Shown here piece by piece: positions 1 through 10,964 of a DNA stretch of 64,000 nucleotides. The stretch is taken from assembly GCF_014839805.1 (NCBI RefSeq), contig NC_051116.1, positions 1,860,001 to 1,924,000 of the forward strand, read 5' to 3'. The translations under genes and the position numbers were made by a program. Source of the stretch: Manduca sexta. Taxonomy: Eukaryota; Arthropoda; Insecta; Lepidoptera; Sphingidae. The stretch's first letter is position 1; every line of letters begins with the position of its first letter. Below the pieces are notes generated by a model, which saw nothing but the letters and a program-made list of their open reading frames with translations, was not told the DNA's origin and did no database searches.

Positions 1-315
1 CGATAGCAACGCATGATCGAAAACATTCCGCAAACCATTTCAGTACAATAAACAATTGTTCAGCTTTGAATAAACGAACTACTGCTCCGTTCATGCCCAC
101 GTCGTGCCCACTTATGGACACAAGGATTGCGTCAGCACGTTCCCTGATTTTAAATTGACATTATTTTCAATAAATTTCCTGAGTATATAATTTATTTTAA
201 AAGATTTTTATATATAAATCTTATAAATATAAATACATATAAAAATAATAAATCCTTCCAATGGCGAGGTTCAAGGCCCCAACTACCGGTATTTGGGATT
301 CAAAGTAAATATATA
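1..315. other. AT-rich non-coding sequence
   Basis: I see no gene and no recognisable repeat here. The stretch ends in a run of AAT triplets that forms the tail of the SINE that follows. Confidence 0.5.
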
Positions 316-655
316 ATAATAATAATAATATCAGGCCTGTATTATGTACTGTCCCACTGCTAGGCACGGGCATCGTCTTTTACTCAGAGCGATTATATAT
401 TAGTCCAACAAGCTGGCCTAGTGCGGATTGGTAAACTTCACACTCTATCAAAATCCCTATAGAGAACTTCTCTGGTATGTAGATTTCCTCACGATGTTTT
501 ACATGCTTTCCTAGGTACTGGGGTAACACACCGCCAACTTCCTGAATAATTTTTAAGGCGAAAAATCCCAGTCACATTTATTTGGCCCGACTCGGGATTC
601 GAACCTAGGACCTCAGCGCGCCAGTATTCCTACTACGTACACATTACGAATGCCA
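316..655 (-). repeat. Hybrid SINE: family E head joined to family B tail
   Basis: Read on the minus strand this begins with a tRNA-like head containing a B-box-like GGTTCGAATCC. It runs through a middle like that of the family E copy at 31.1 kb (motif GAAAGCATGTAAA), then switches at CATCGTGAGGAAA to the 3' body of family B and ends in (ATT)n. Other B copies have a different head. I infer a chimeric SINE subfamily sharing a 3' end. No clear target-site duplication was found. Confidence 0.75.
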
Positions 656-735
656 CCGATAGAGTATCGACTGAGAAAAGATGATTATCCCTCGCCAGTT
701 GACACAATTATGCCGGCCTCAATATTGATTTGATT
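656..735 (-). repeat. Family C repeat fragment
   Basis: The stretch carries the C signature, GTCGACTG next to a GCCGGCATAATTGTGTC-like block, on the minus strand. It abuts the head of the upstream hybrid SINE, and both ends are missing. Confidence 0.65.
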
Positions 736-1326
736 TTACCACTTAACAGTCAATGACTCACTTATCTGACCGAAAGGAGTTCAAATATTCTATGTAACTC
801 AAATATCAACGTAACACAAACCAGACACCATTCCAAAGTTAACCAATCATTAACCAAAGAAAAAACATCAAAAAGCCAGAAACTGCATGCTCGTAAAACT
901 GTTTTATTTTCGTACAGAACGAGTGATCTGTGAAGTTTAAATCATAGTTTGTATCCAGTGACGCGGGCACCGAAATACTTTAATATGACTGATTCGCGAT
1001 TCAGATTTTTAGTTGTACTCTGTTCGATAAATAGTAGCAACATAGTACAGTGCTGTTGAGTGATCTAGAGGCCTATGCGACGCGACGTCCTCTCAGCACT
1101 CGCCTATAAAGATGACCTACTTTATAAGTTGAAACTAGTTCGACGATTCTGACTAAGAGACCGTTCAATTATTTCGTAACGCAATTTGGGAGGGGGTGCT
1201 TGTAAAATGTTACGATGCGTAACAGAGGCGGGAAGGGATCTCGTACAAAGCGTTATGTAACATTGGTTTTTCTATATTAAAACAATAACAAAGGTATTTA
1301 AGTGACTTTCCGGTATTTAGCGTAAA
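736..1326. other. Non-coding sequence, no feature seen
   Basis: Mixed AT-rich sequence without a long open frame or a repeat that I recognise from elsewhere in the window. Confidence 0.4.
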
Positions 1327-1678
1327 ATAATTGAGAATATAAAGCGACGATAGCCTAGTTGGGTGTGAAATGGACTGTCGAGACGAATGTCCGCAAGTTC
1401 AAATCCCAAGGGCACACACCTCTGACTTTTCTAAAATCATGTGTGTATTCTTTGTGAATTTATCGTTCGCTTCAACGGTGAAGGAAAACATCGTGAGGAA
1501 ACCTACACATCTGAGGAGTTCTCTATAGGAATTTCGAAGGTGTGTGAAGTCTACCAATCCGCACTACAGCATGGTGGACTAAGGCCTAATCCCTCTCAGT
1601 AATAGAGGCTCGTGCTCAGCAATGGGCAAGTATATAATACAGGGCTGATATTATTATTATTATTATAATTGAGAATAT
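1327..1678 (+). repeat. SINE B with 14-bp target duplication
   Basis: The tRNA-like head (GATAGCCTAGTTGGGTGTG, then the B-box GTTCAAATCCC) is followed by the family body (AACATCGTGAGGAAACC, GGTGGACTAAGGCCTAATCC) and an (ATT)n tail. The direct repeat ATAATTGAGAATAT flanks it at 1327-1340 and 1665-1678. This makes it a complete retroposed copy of about 324 bp, presumably transcribed by RNA polymerase III and mobilised by a partner LINE. Confidence 0.93.
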
Positions 1679-1847
1679 TACAAAAAAAATTGTCACTTTA
1701 GTTACATAACTTTTGGAGGGGCGGGGACGTACAGGAAAACGTTACGGCGCGCTACATGCGGGGTCAAAAACCTTAAAAAATTTCGTTACGTAATACTTGA
1801 ACGGCCCCTGAGCATACGTGAATGAAACCGTTTTGCTATCTAGTAAT

Positions 1848-2160
1848 TTAGTAATGTAGTACTTTAATACAAAAGAAGCAGAGACCCATTACGTCCTTAT
1901 TAGGGTTTCTTTGTTTGCATCGGGCCCCGCAGTCAACATTGGGAGTATTGGAATCCCCGGGCTTAGCGACTGCAGGGCCCTGGAAGAAAGTTGGGAATGG
2001 ATTTCTGGGGAAGGAATAGAAACTTTGGGAGGGAGGGGAGAAGGCCAGGAAATGTTCACATGCCCTCATAGGCCTCAATGTGATGTGACACCAATGAAGT
2101 ATACCTAGACACCGTGTGTCTTGGTCAACAAATGTCCCCCGTGCGTGGACACGCGAAAAA
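1848..2160 (+). repeat. Family K purine-rich repeat
   Basis: This shares with copies at 16.1, 48.3 and 54.9 kb the order GGCTTAG, GACTGCAGGGCCC, GGAGGAAA, a long purine-rich stretch, then CTCATAGGCCTCAATGTG. Open frames here on both strands overlap the repeat and are not treated as genes. The class is unknown. Confidence 0.7.
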
Positions 2161-2510
2161 CAATATTTATTTTCATCAAAACCGCTTTTCCTAACATTAT
2201 AATCTGCATTTGAAAAATGCCGCTCTCATCTTATAGATGGCGCTATAAGTCGATAAAGTATTTTAGAGACTTTTTAGCTGAAATAGCTTTCCATGCGGGC
2301 GAAGACGCGTTCAATACCTAGTCTTATATATTTTAGGTTCACTGACTTACAAATCGACGTTACAATTATATTAAGATTATGAGATCCTAGTCTAGGTTTA
2401 AGTGCAAAACTTTGACTATTACAGGGATTCGTTAAGTACAATAAAACAGTCTAGATTGTAAGAACGAATTATCTCTATTTTATTGTTTTTATTTTGAGAA
2501 CTTTGCCGTC
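2161..2510. other. Non-coding sequence
   Basis: No supported gene or repeat was recognised. Confidence 0.4.
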
Positions 2511-2690
2511 TAACTCCCTTATTCGTAGACTTTTTCAATTTGAATTGTTTTATCTCAATATAAGCCAATCACAAGGGCCTATGTCTACGCACTGCGAAGG
2601 CTGCCATGCCGTTAGCACAGAGAAACAGACTTGTTATCACAGCTTTAGGCAGTCCTTAGATAAAAATCGTCTATGAATAAGGGGTTAGTT
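2511..2690. mobile_element. MITE, family M, shortened left arm
   Basis: The ends match as inverted repeats: CCCTTATTCGTAGAC on the left and GTCTATGAATAAGGGG on the right. The right half (TGTCTACGCACTGCGAAGGC, GAGAAACAGACTTGTTATCA) is closely similar to the element at 14.3 kb, which keeps both long arms. Here most of the left arm is missing. Confidence 0.8.
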
Positions 2691-3095
2691 TATAACGGAT
2701 AGGTTGCGACAGGTCCTAGATTCGAGCCTCAGGATAGGCAAAAATGAAAATGTGATTTTCTATTCTCCAAATAACCTTCAGCCAGACCAGTCATATTAAT
2801 TAGGTCAAATGTCAAATAGTGCCATCATATTCTAAAATTGTCTTACAACATATCGCACTTTTAGAACTAAGATGATCTAACTCGACACTGACGATTTGTG
2901 GGAAACGAACTAAAAATATTTTAAAACAATAAAGAAATTAAAGAATTGAGCGGTCGTCGAAAGTGAAAATCTCTGTTTCTATACCACAATGTTGTCTATT
3001 TCTCATCATAGGATTAGAGAGTATGCTTTGAAAGGTTGCTTTTTAACAAAATGAGGAAATATATAACTTTGAGTTAGGTCACTTTAGTTCTATGT

Positions 3096-3436
3096 AATCT
3101 AAGGGATAGCCTAGTTGGGTGTGGAACGGACTGCCGAGACGAATGTGCGCAGGTTCAAATCCCAAGGGCACACACCTCTGACTTTTCTAAGATTATGTGT
3201 GTATTCCTTGTGAATTATCGCTTGCTTTAACGGTGAAGGAAAATATCGTGAGGAAACCTGCATACTTGATAAATTCTCTATAGGAAGATATTGAATATTG
3301 AAGGTGTGTGAAGTCTACCAATCCGCACTAGGCCAGCGTGGTGGACTAAGACCTAATCCCTCTCAGTAGTAGAGGAGGCTCGTGCCCTGCAGTGGGACAG
3401 TATATAATACAGGGCTGATATTATTAATCTAAGGGA
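3096..3436 (+). repeat. SINE B with 11-bp target duplication
   Basis: Full-length copy with the tRNA-like head, the CGTGAGGAAACC body and a short ATTATT tail. AATCTAAGGGA flanks it at 3096-3106 and 3426-3436. A short insertion (GATATTGAATATTGAAGG) distinguishes it from other copies. Confidence 0.92.
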
Positions 3437-4780
3437 GCCAGAGGAATCGTGTCAGCAAATTCATATAGCCTTATGAATGAAACCCTAACACTCAGCACAC
3501 GCAGTAAACCACCAAAACAATAGACAGGAAAACACATCCGACCAAAACCGCAGACTACAGCTAGTACATCAATAGATACTAAAAAGCGACGTTAAGAATT
3601 TAACATCGGTTAAAATGCACTAAAACCGCTTTGTAAAGCTGTAAAGGCCCACGTTAATCCGACTAAAATTAACGATGTTCCGTCGGCAATCTGAATAGCT
3701 CACGCCTCTTGAAGCAAAGGGTTGGCAGGGGTACAATTTCGCAGTTTTGGCTTATCAGTTTCATGTTATATCCCTTATCGAACACATTCCAATCGTTTCT
3801 TATCGCGGACTCTATAATAGCCTGACAAAAAATCGGTAATGCAGAAATTAATGTTTTCCAAAGCCGTGGAATTTGAACTACTTTTTGACTTTCTTGAATA
3901 TCTAAACTAATATGCTTTAGGGAGAAAATAACTGTATGTCTCTTTGAGGGATAAAAATCTGAACCAAATTTGATAAATTTGGTACGATAAGATTGAATTA
4001 TAAGCAAGAATATTGCCTACTTTTATCCCGGCCAAAAATTTCATGAAAGCAAAGCCTTGAGCAACATTTAGTATTATTGCTGCTGAACCTCACGGTGTTT
4101 CCGGGAGAAAGGTCCCGCTTTATTTTTTCCCTAGATAAAAAAAGCTTATGTCTTGCCCAGAGCCGCAAACTATCTCACCAAATTCATCGATATCCATTTA
4201 GTAGTATTTCACGTTCAAATAGACTCTTCGTATCTCAGGATAGCTAAAATTATATACTATTATTATTTAAAGCAGTATAACTGAAACTAAAATATAGATT
4301 TGTTACCGTCACTTTACATCCTTAAATCTAACGTCTACGCGCTGCCTTATTTTTTAAGATCCATCCAACAATTACATTAAATTAAAACAGGATTAACTCC
4401 ACAAAAGAGACAAGCCTTGAGTAGCTATAAGCAAAACCTTTTGTGAGCCGAACGTCAGTTTTAACTGACGAGAACCAGTTACAACCGGTCCAAACCGGTA
4501 GATAAGGATTACAAAGCAATTCAAATTGGACATTGACATTAAAGACTGATATTAAACTATTTCTTAAGTTGAGGGTTGCCACTCGCATGAAAATTTAAAA
4601 TATTAATTATCTATTTTACGACTTATAGTTATTGAAGATTAATATGAAGGGCCTTGTTAAAGCCAAAGCCAAAACATAATTTTTAAAATGTTGTCTATCT
4701 GTATGTTTGTACACGCATCACACACAACCTTCTGCATGAATTGTATACAGTTTTAACCTCGTATTGCTAAAGGTTTAACT
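3437..4780. other. Unique-looking AT-rich stretch
   Basis: No gene is supported; the longest open frame is 112 codons on the minus strand at 3669-4007, without a recognisable motif. A small perfect palindrome, CGTCAGTTTTAACTGACG, lies at 4451-4468. Faint Helitron-like sequence begins near 4780. Confidence 0.4.
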
Positions 4781-4870
4781 TAAAATGCATTTTATCCCGA
4801 GAAAATATCAAACGGGTTTCTTTTACGGGACTTTTTACTCGAAAAAAGTTTTTCACGTGACTAAAGTCAC
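4781..4870 (+). repeat. Degenerate Helitron remnant
   Basis: Contains the decayed series TTTTATCCCGAGAAAATAT and CGGGACTTTTTAC seen in better Helitron copies at 38.7 and 48.0 kb. Both ends are lost. Confidence 0.45.
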
Positions 4871-4906
4871 GAAATCTTGATAGTATCATCAAATCTCTTA
4901 CAACTG

Positions 4907-4920
4907 GTAACCCTGGCAAC
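4907..4920. promoter_or_regulatory. RFX X-box-like palindrome
   Basis: GTAACCCTGGCAAC fits the X-box consensus GTNRCC-N(0-3)-RGYAAC bound by RFX factors, which regulate ciliary genes in animals. There is no nearby gene, so function is unproven. Confidence 0.3.
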
Positions 4921-5267
4921 TTTTACTTATCATTATACATAGACAAAACATTATATTAAGTTCTGTTAAAGAATCTCCATATATAAACATCAGCCACACT
5001 ACCCATATTTAAAACGTTTGTATTACGTTAAAGAATATCTCTAGAGACATCAGCCACACTCCTACCATTCAACGAAACAATAAAACCTATTGAACATCCA
5101 ATAGAAAACATAAAAGAGGGTAGTTATTATGTTATAACACATGGACGCCCACAGAGACGCCGCGTGAGACAAATTAGAAAGAAGCCGTAACATATCGGCA
5201 ATGGTTCTCGAACTTTCCACGATATTTTATTCCGCTATGTCAGTTTGTAACTGGCAAAAATCAATAT

Positions 5268-5460
5268 TTTTAATCGACTTCAAAAAAAGGAAGAGGTTCT
5301 CAATTCAATGTTTTTTATGTTTGTTACATCATAACTCAGTCATTTTTAACCCGATTTGGAAAAATATTTTTTAATTGGAAAGAATATACTTCTAGATTGG
5401 TCCCATAGAAATATTATTAAAATCGGTTCAGTATTTTGATTTCTAATATAAAATAACTGG
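5268..5460 (+). repeat. Family G repeat, copy 1
   Basis: Shares with 57.59-57.78 kb the order GACTTCAAAAAAAGGA, GAGGTTCTCAATTC, a TTTTTTAT-rich stretch, GTTACATCATAACT and a later GGTCCCATA. The class is unknown. Confidence 0.65.
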
Positions 5461-5635
5461 AATAAGTGTATCCTCCGAGTAATCAAAATGGCCAAGTTCG
5501 CTTTCCTGTGACTTTTCCAGTGGTGTTTTTGAGTTAGGTTTTTCGTAAGATAGAATGTAACCTATTATTCACGTTGAATCTCAAAGTTTAATCACCTCCT
5601 TCCCTCTCTCATTATCGGACAGAATTCACAAGAAA

Positions 5636-5715
5636 AAATGGGTGCATTACTTGCGCCTCTCTCTACCTCTTTGGAGATAAACGACATAAGTATATGTGTT
5701 TGTCTGTATGCATAA
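5636..5715 (+). repeat. SINE A 3' fragment
   Basis: Matches only the tail region of family A (GGGTGCATTACTTGCGCCTC, then TTTGGAGATAAACG) before a degenerate TATGTG-rich end. The tRNA-like head is absent. Confidence 0.6.
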
Positions 5716-6210
5716 TAAACTTGTAGTATAGTAGGTATTGCTCAACAAATGTTTTTCCTGGTGTAGCTACACGGCATTATTGGTGGTTAAAAAATATGTT
5801 AATCTACGTCTTGGTTTCCCATCAAAATTTCATTTTACCTGTTCAGAATTTTATACGTACAAAATCCTTCGATTTGTAATGGTATAAAAAATCTTAAATA
5901 AAATGTATTTCATTCGTGAGCACCTTTAGCTTTACAGTCAGAGATTTAAAAATAAATTTATTGTACCAAGGTTTTTACACACGAGATATAAAGTACATTA
6001 TGTAAATCCAAACCCATATCAACGTAACAGAGTTATCACGATTGATGCCTACATAACTGTAAGCCGTTTCAGTGCGTTGTATTTTTACAAAGTAATTCGG
6101 AATACGGCGACGCGCAGACGGTAAAAACTTATTTCATAAAATACGTGACAAAAAAAATTGGAAGTTTTCTTGAACTGTTGCCTAATTTACTGTTTATCAA
6201 TAAATATACT
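5716..6210. other. Non-coding sequence
   Basis: AT-rich sequence with no supported gene or repeat. Confidence 0.4.
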
Positions 6211-6342
6211 ATTAGGTTCATTATAATCATCATCATAAGCCGCAGAATGTCTACTTCTGAACATGAGTCTCCCCCAAAGATTTCCAGATCGACCTAATGG
6301 AAGCGACCCGCATCCAGGGTCCTGCGAATTTTATTAGGTCAT
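6211..6342 (-). mobile_element. LINE 3' end, heavily 5'-truncated
   Basis: On the minus strand this reads as the last part of an RTE-like endonuclease/reverse transcriptase frame ending in a (GAT)n tail (ATCATCATCAT on the plus strand). ATTAGGTTCAT at 6211-6221 and ATTAGGTCAT at 6333-6342 look like a slightly decayed target duplication. Confidence 0.7.
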
Positions 6343-6693
6343 GATAGTGATAAAAAACTTAATACCCACGTATTATGTTATCAAGATTTTACCACGTGTT
6401 TCTTTGAAAAATTTTGCATCTGCGCGTCTTCACTTACTTTGAGAAATGCTGGTTCAATTGCTGGTTTATTTTTGCCTACATTATTGTTTGTGGCAAGTAA
6501 CTTATGAACCGACAGTAATATTTTTTCTAGGATGATCGTATGGAACTCTGTAGGTTGATTCCTTCTCGATATCATTTAGTAACGTTATATCAAAATAACT
6601 GTATATAAGGTCAATGGGCCGTGTTTCATCTAGGGGGGCGAATCCTTTGACAATTACGGGCAAGAGTCAATGGTGCTCTTTTATCTATAAGGA

Positions 6694-7049
6694 TATCAAA
6701 ACTTATATTTATTTTATAAGCGGCGATAGCCTAGTTGGGTGTGGAACGGACTGCCGAGACGAATGTCCGCAGGCTCAAATCCCAAGGGCACACACCTCTG
6801 ACTTTTATAAAATCATGTGTGTATTCTTTGTGAATTTATCGTTCGCTTTAACGGTGAAGGAAAACATCGTGAGGAAACCTGCACATCTGAGAAGTTCTCT
6901 AAAGGAATTTCGAAGGTGTGTGAAGTCTACCAATCCGCACTAGGCCTGCGTGGTGGACTAAGGCCTAATCCCTCTCAGTAGTAGAGGAGGCCCGTGCTCA
7001 GCAGTGGGCAAGTATATAATACAGGACTGATATTATTATTATCAAAACT
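6694..7049 (+). repeat. SINE B with 10-bp target duplication
   Basis: Complete head, body and (ATT)n tail, flanked by TATCAAAACT at 6694-6703 and 7040-7049. About 20 nt of extra AT-rich sequence precede the usual head. The 109-codon frame at 6614-6943 lies in the SINE and is not a gene. Confidence 0.9.
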
Positions 7050-7124
7050 GCCTTTCGATTAGGAGGCCCGTCATTACAAAAAGTTGGATTCGCCCCCTAA
7101 AATAAAAAGAGCCGCTGACCTTAT

Positions 7125-7232
7125 CAGTAACGAAGGGTTCATATAACCCGATTCCCTTTCGTAATTTATATAAAAATAAAAATCTAATTATTAGAACTAT
7201 TTGCAGACAGCATTTATGTATATTAATGCATA
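7125..7232 (+). mobile_element. Family J hAT-like element, left part
   Basis: Starts CAGTAACGAAGGGT, like the J terminus CAGTGGCGAAGGG, and follows the J order TTCCCTTTCGTAATTTAT then GCATTTATGTATATTAAT. It is cut at 7232/7233 by a Helitron. Confidence 0.65.
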
Positions 7233-7527
7233 TCACTACATAGTATAAAACAAAGTCGCTTTCTCTGTCCCTATGCATGCTTAAATCTTTAAAACTACGC
7301 AACGGATTTTGATGCGGTTTTTTTTAATAGATAGAGTGATTCAAGAGGAAGGTTTATATGTATAATAATAACATTCTTTAAATAGTGGAGAAATACTGTT
7401 ATTTTGTTATGTTATACCCGTGCGAAGCCAGAGCGGGCCGCTATGTTATATATACAACGTTCACAGTTTTTCTGTAGTGTATTTAGTATCAGCATTGCAC
7501 CCGTGCGAAGCCGGGGCGGGTCGCTAG
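7233..7527 (+). mobile_element. Non-autonomous Helitron with doubled 3' end
   Basis: Begins TCACTACATAGTATAAAAC and ends GGGTCGCTAG, with A before and T after, as expected for Helitron insertion. Two successive 3'-end-like modules occur, each with CCCGTGCGAAGCC followed by GCGGG: one ending CCGCTAT near 7446 and the true end at 7527. A second copy lies on the minus strand at 59924-60226. It has no Rep/helicase coding sequence, so rolling-circle movement would depend on another element. Confidence 0.88.
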
Positions 7528-7595
7528 TATATTATATTACCCGAATCTAGTTTTATATTTAGTCTTATATTTAGAATATACTGCACTTATCGTGC

Positions 7596-7741
7596 AGCCA
7601 ATTGTTTATTGTTATGTAATATGTTCATGCTGTGACGGCCTGTAATTAAAACAGCACTGCAGCAATTACTTACTGAATTGTTAAAAAAACTATGTAAGGT
7701 GTATGTTTTGTTGACTGTTCAAATAAATAAATAAATAAATA
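7596..7741 (+). repeat. Family O retroposon end with (AAAT)n tail
   Basis: Shares CAGCCAATTGTTTATTG, GCACTGCAGCAATTACTTA and GTAAGGTGTATGTTTTGTTG with the minus-strand copy at 46.28-46.43 kb, and ends in AAAT repeats. The fixed end with a simple-repeat tail suggests a LINE 3' end. Confidence 0.7.
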
Positions 7742-8185
7742 TGTTGCTTTCGAAAAACTTCACCCTTTACCACTGGACCTTATCTATTTTAATGCCACTA
7801 TAATTTTTAATAATCATAAGTCTCATCTCATGTTTTAGGTTAACGAGAGCAGTGTACTTATAAAAAACAAACATAAATTTAAAATTTCCTATTTCGTATA
7901 ATGAACCTAGAACTGTATTTTATAGAATTCTAAACGACCAAATACATTTCAAATACTTCATAATAAACACCGAAATATCAGGCTTATATCCCACGATAGG
8001 AAAGTAATAAAATGTCACATACCAGCGGGATTCCCATAATGGGACGTTTAGCCGTCGAGGGAATAACTTATGATAAAGGATTGTATTTTTGTTCATTTTT
8101 TTTGGATATTGGAATATAAGTTATCTAAATATGATACGATATTTTATCAACTTGATTGCTTCGGAGACGTAGTTGCATTCCTGTA
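7742..8185. other. Non-coding sequence
   Basis: AT-rich sequence with no recognised feature. Confidence 0.4.
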
Positions 8186-8345
8186 CGACTTGACTGTAGT
8201 AGTTGTGTTACGGTAAGACTAAAGTGCTGAAGTCTTAGGTTCGATCCCGGGTTGGGCAAAGTGATAGTAAGTTTTTCTAGAGGATCAGCTCGGAATTTTG
8301 AATTAGTGCCCGATATGACGATTGGTTCGCTCAGGAATAATGTAA
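8186..8345 (+). repeat. SINE A, diverged and 3'-shortened
   Basis: Keeps a decayed A box (GTAGTAGTTGTGTTACGG) and the B box GGTTCGATCCCGG, then GGGCAAAGTGATA and GTGCCCGATATGACGAT. It stops before the usual tail. Confidence 0.75.
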
Positions 8346-8397
8346 TTTCCTATTAACGAAAAAATCAAAATCGGGTTAGTAGTTTTGAAATTAGCCT

Positions 8398-8488
8398 CTT
8401 TTTTTTATTGCTTTGAATGACGAGACGAGCTTGCTTTTCGCCTGATGGTATGCGATACGACCGCCCATAAACAGTAGACACCTTCAAA
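8398..8488 (-). repeat. Family D repeat, 5'-truncated
   Basis: On the minus strand it carries the last part of family D (TGTTTATGGGCGGTCGTATC, GCGAAAAGCAAGCTCGTCTC) and the AATAAAAAA tail. Confidence 0.8.
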
Positions 8489-8918
8489 CAAACAAATAAC
8501 TAGATTATCCGAGCCCCGATCGCCGAAGTAAAAAAAATGTCTACATTCATCATCAAGTCTTGAAAATAAGTTGCATCTGGGCCGATAGCCAATGGGCTGC
8601 CAGTATGTGTCCAGTAAAAATGACTGCAACTAATTGGCAACACTGGCGTGGGGCCAAGTGGCGCGGCTGGCACGATTTGGACAATCTGGCACATGGAATC
8701 AAAATATTTATGGGTTGTTTCTTGTAAAATAGGGGAATCGAATAGGAAAACATTAAAGTGTGATATATGAGTCCACGATTGGCAAGTCATAACTTAAGGC
8801 ACACCTTTGATTTCGAAGAAACGTGTGTATTTTGTCGTGGTAATTAAAAGGGTTACTGTCAAAGGCGGCCAATATTTATAACTGATTAGGAATGTACGTT
8901 AAACGAACTTTTCTTTCT
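8489..8918. other. Non-coding sequence with overlapping minus-strand open frames
   Basis: Frames of 66-96 codons overlap at 8405-8790 on the minus strand, one of them running into the D repeat. No domain or splice pattern supports a gene. Confidence 0.4.
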
Positions 8919-9263
8919 ATCTAGGTTTCATATTATAGTTAATATCAGCCTGGTATTATGTACTCTTCCACTGCTGCACGGGCCTCCTCTACTACTGAAA
9001 GGGATTAGGCCTTAGTCCACCACGCTTAGTGCGGATTGGTAGACTTCACAAACCCTCAAAATTCCTAAAAAGAACTTCTCAGCTATGTAGGTTTCCTCAC
9101 GATGTTTTCCTTCACCGTTGAAGCAAGTGATAATTCACAAACAATACACACATAATTTTTAGAAAAGTCAGACGTGTGTGCCCTTGGGATTTGAACCTGC
9201 GGACATTCGTCTTGGCAGTCCGTTCAACAACCAACTAGGCTATCGCCACATCTAGGTTTCATA
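8919..9263 (-). repeat. SINE B with 14-bp target duplication
   Basis: Minus-strand copy from the tRNA-like head (right) to a short tail (left). ATCTAGGTTTCATA flanks it at 8919-8932 and 9250-9263. Confidence 0.92.
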
Positions 9264-9299
9264 GATCTACGTAAATTATAAATGCATTTTCTTGTTTGA

Positions 9300-9400
9300 T
9301 TAACATTATCTCGACTGCCGAGTGGTAATCATCAGTCCTTAGTCAACATTCTATTACCCACTTACCATCAAGTGCACTGAGGTCACTGATGTGATCGTAT
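9300..9400 (+). repeat. Family C repeat, 3' part
   Basis: Contains CTCGACTGCCGAGTGGTAAT, AACATTCTATTACCCACTTA and ACCATCAAGTGCACTGAGGT, matching the second half of family C. Confidence 0.75.
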
Positions 9401-10280
9401 AGAGAAAAAAACAAAAGAAATCCCATATTAAAGGGGCGAAACTATTAGCAAATCAATCTACATAAATTCCATTTTTTTGAAAATCTTGTATAAACTTATT
9501 GTCTTTGCCTACCCCTGATAAAGTGACCCTAAATATGCAAAAATAGACATTATGCATGTATATAAAACAAGGCGCCATAACACCTTTCCGACCTTTTAAG
9601 ACCCATTTTCCGAAATTGACGACAACTTATTCGTCCATTTTTTTCAGACACAGGTGGGTCCTGCATATTTAATACAAAGGGTCGAGTGCCTGAGAGGTCT
9701 AATAAAGAGCCACTTTGAGTCCCCTTTCGTTTTGTAACAAACTTTTTTATTTTGAGGAACAATTCCACTATGTTCGACATTGGGTTATACAAAAATGTAT
9801 TTTATAATAATTACTTGTTGATAAGCGCCATGGCTTATAAACATTTTTAACTTTAAGTAATAGTACTTAAATACCATATTAATAAATCAATCTCAACTTT
9901 ACGTAAAATCTCAAGTAGACATAATCAGTCTTACTTATAAAACTTGTTTTAGCCTTAAGAGGTGGTTAAGAATTGCTTAAGTAGCTGTCAAAAACATCAC
10001 CGTTTTCCTAGTTTAAACCTGTTAATGTATTGAACTATTTAATAAACAAAGCTTAAATCGTCACTCAAGTATTTGTTCTCAGCTGAGTAGGCGATGTTTA
10101 ATACCCAAATCTCGGCTGTCAAAATCCGTGCTATATTGTGACTTAAGATATCATTTGAGATGTTGATATCGGTGTATGAAATAGCGATGACTTAAAACCG
10201 ATTATTTGAGAGCGTCTCAGGTGATACAGCAATTTAGAGCAAAACTGAGTGCATCTTAAAATGATCCTTGGTCTCTCTTA
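9401..10280. other. AT-rich non-coding stretch
   Basis: No gene is supported. The 80-codon minus-strand frame at 9550-9792 has no recognisable motif. Confidence 0.4.
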
Positions 10281-10284
10281 AGCG

Positions 10285-10330
10285 AGGGATTGTGTGGGGA
10301 GACCCACCGCAATGTCTATTTCTACTGCTG
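10285..10330 (+). repeat. Family D head fragment
   Basis: Matches only the D segment around CCACCGCAATGTCTATTTCT. Confidence 0.5.
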
Positions 10331-10543
10331 AGTACATATTACAGAAATAATTAGGCCTAATATTATTAAAACTTAGGCAAGACATATTTATTGAATTAGT
10401 CGAAAGCAACACGGTTTTACTCAGGCCACAAAACATGCTGTCCCTACCATCAATTCATCACTTAGCTACGCGTTAACTTTGAAATTCTTGTATAGAGTAT
10501 GCAGTTGTCTAAGTGGCCTATTAAGTACTCTAACACCAGCTTT

Positions 10544-10964
10544 GTCCCTTTGTCCATCATCATCATCAGTCTACAACTGTCCACTGCTGAACATAGGCCT
10601 CGAGCGCGCCACGTTGCTCGGTCCTCCGCTCTCCTCATCCAGCGTTCACATGGGGTCCTGCAAATGTTGTCGGACCAGCGGGTCGGAGGTCGTCGTACGC
10701 TACGCTTACCAACACACGGTCTCCACTCTGGGACTCATCTGCTCCAGCGGCCATCGGTCCTACGACAGATATGGTCAGTCGACTGCCACTTCAGCTGGCT
10801 TATTCTCAGAGTTATGTCCGTTACTTTGGTTCTCTCACGGATAGCCTCATTTCTGATTTTATCCGCGAGAGAGACACCTAGCATAGCTCGCTACATCTCC
10901 TTTAAATTTGTGGACTAGCCCCACTGTCAGTGTCCACGTCTTGGCACCATACGTCCCTTTGTCC
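10544..10964 (-). mobile_element. 5'-truncated RTE-like LINE with 13-bp target duplication
   Basis: Minus-strand translation includes AMLGVSLADKIRNEAIRERT followed by a VTDI-like block, typical of the C-terminus of lepidopteran RTE-like endonuclease/reverse transcriptase proteins. It ends in (GAT)n, seen as ATCATCATCATCAG on the plus strand. GTCCCTTTGTCCA flanks it at 10544-10556 and 10953-10965. The copy is a dead-on-arrival insertion. The plus-strand frames of 121 and 139 codons here are shadows. Confidence 0.88.

Noticed and set aside
10479..10918. 121 and 139 codon plus-strand frames
   Set aside because: They are antisense to a recognisable LINE C-terminus on the minus strand.
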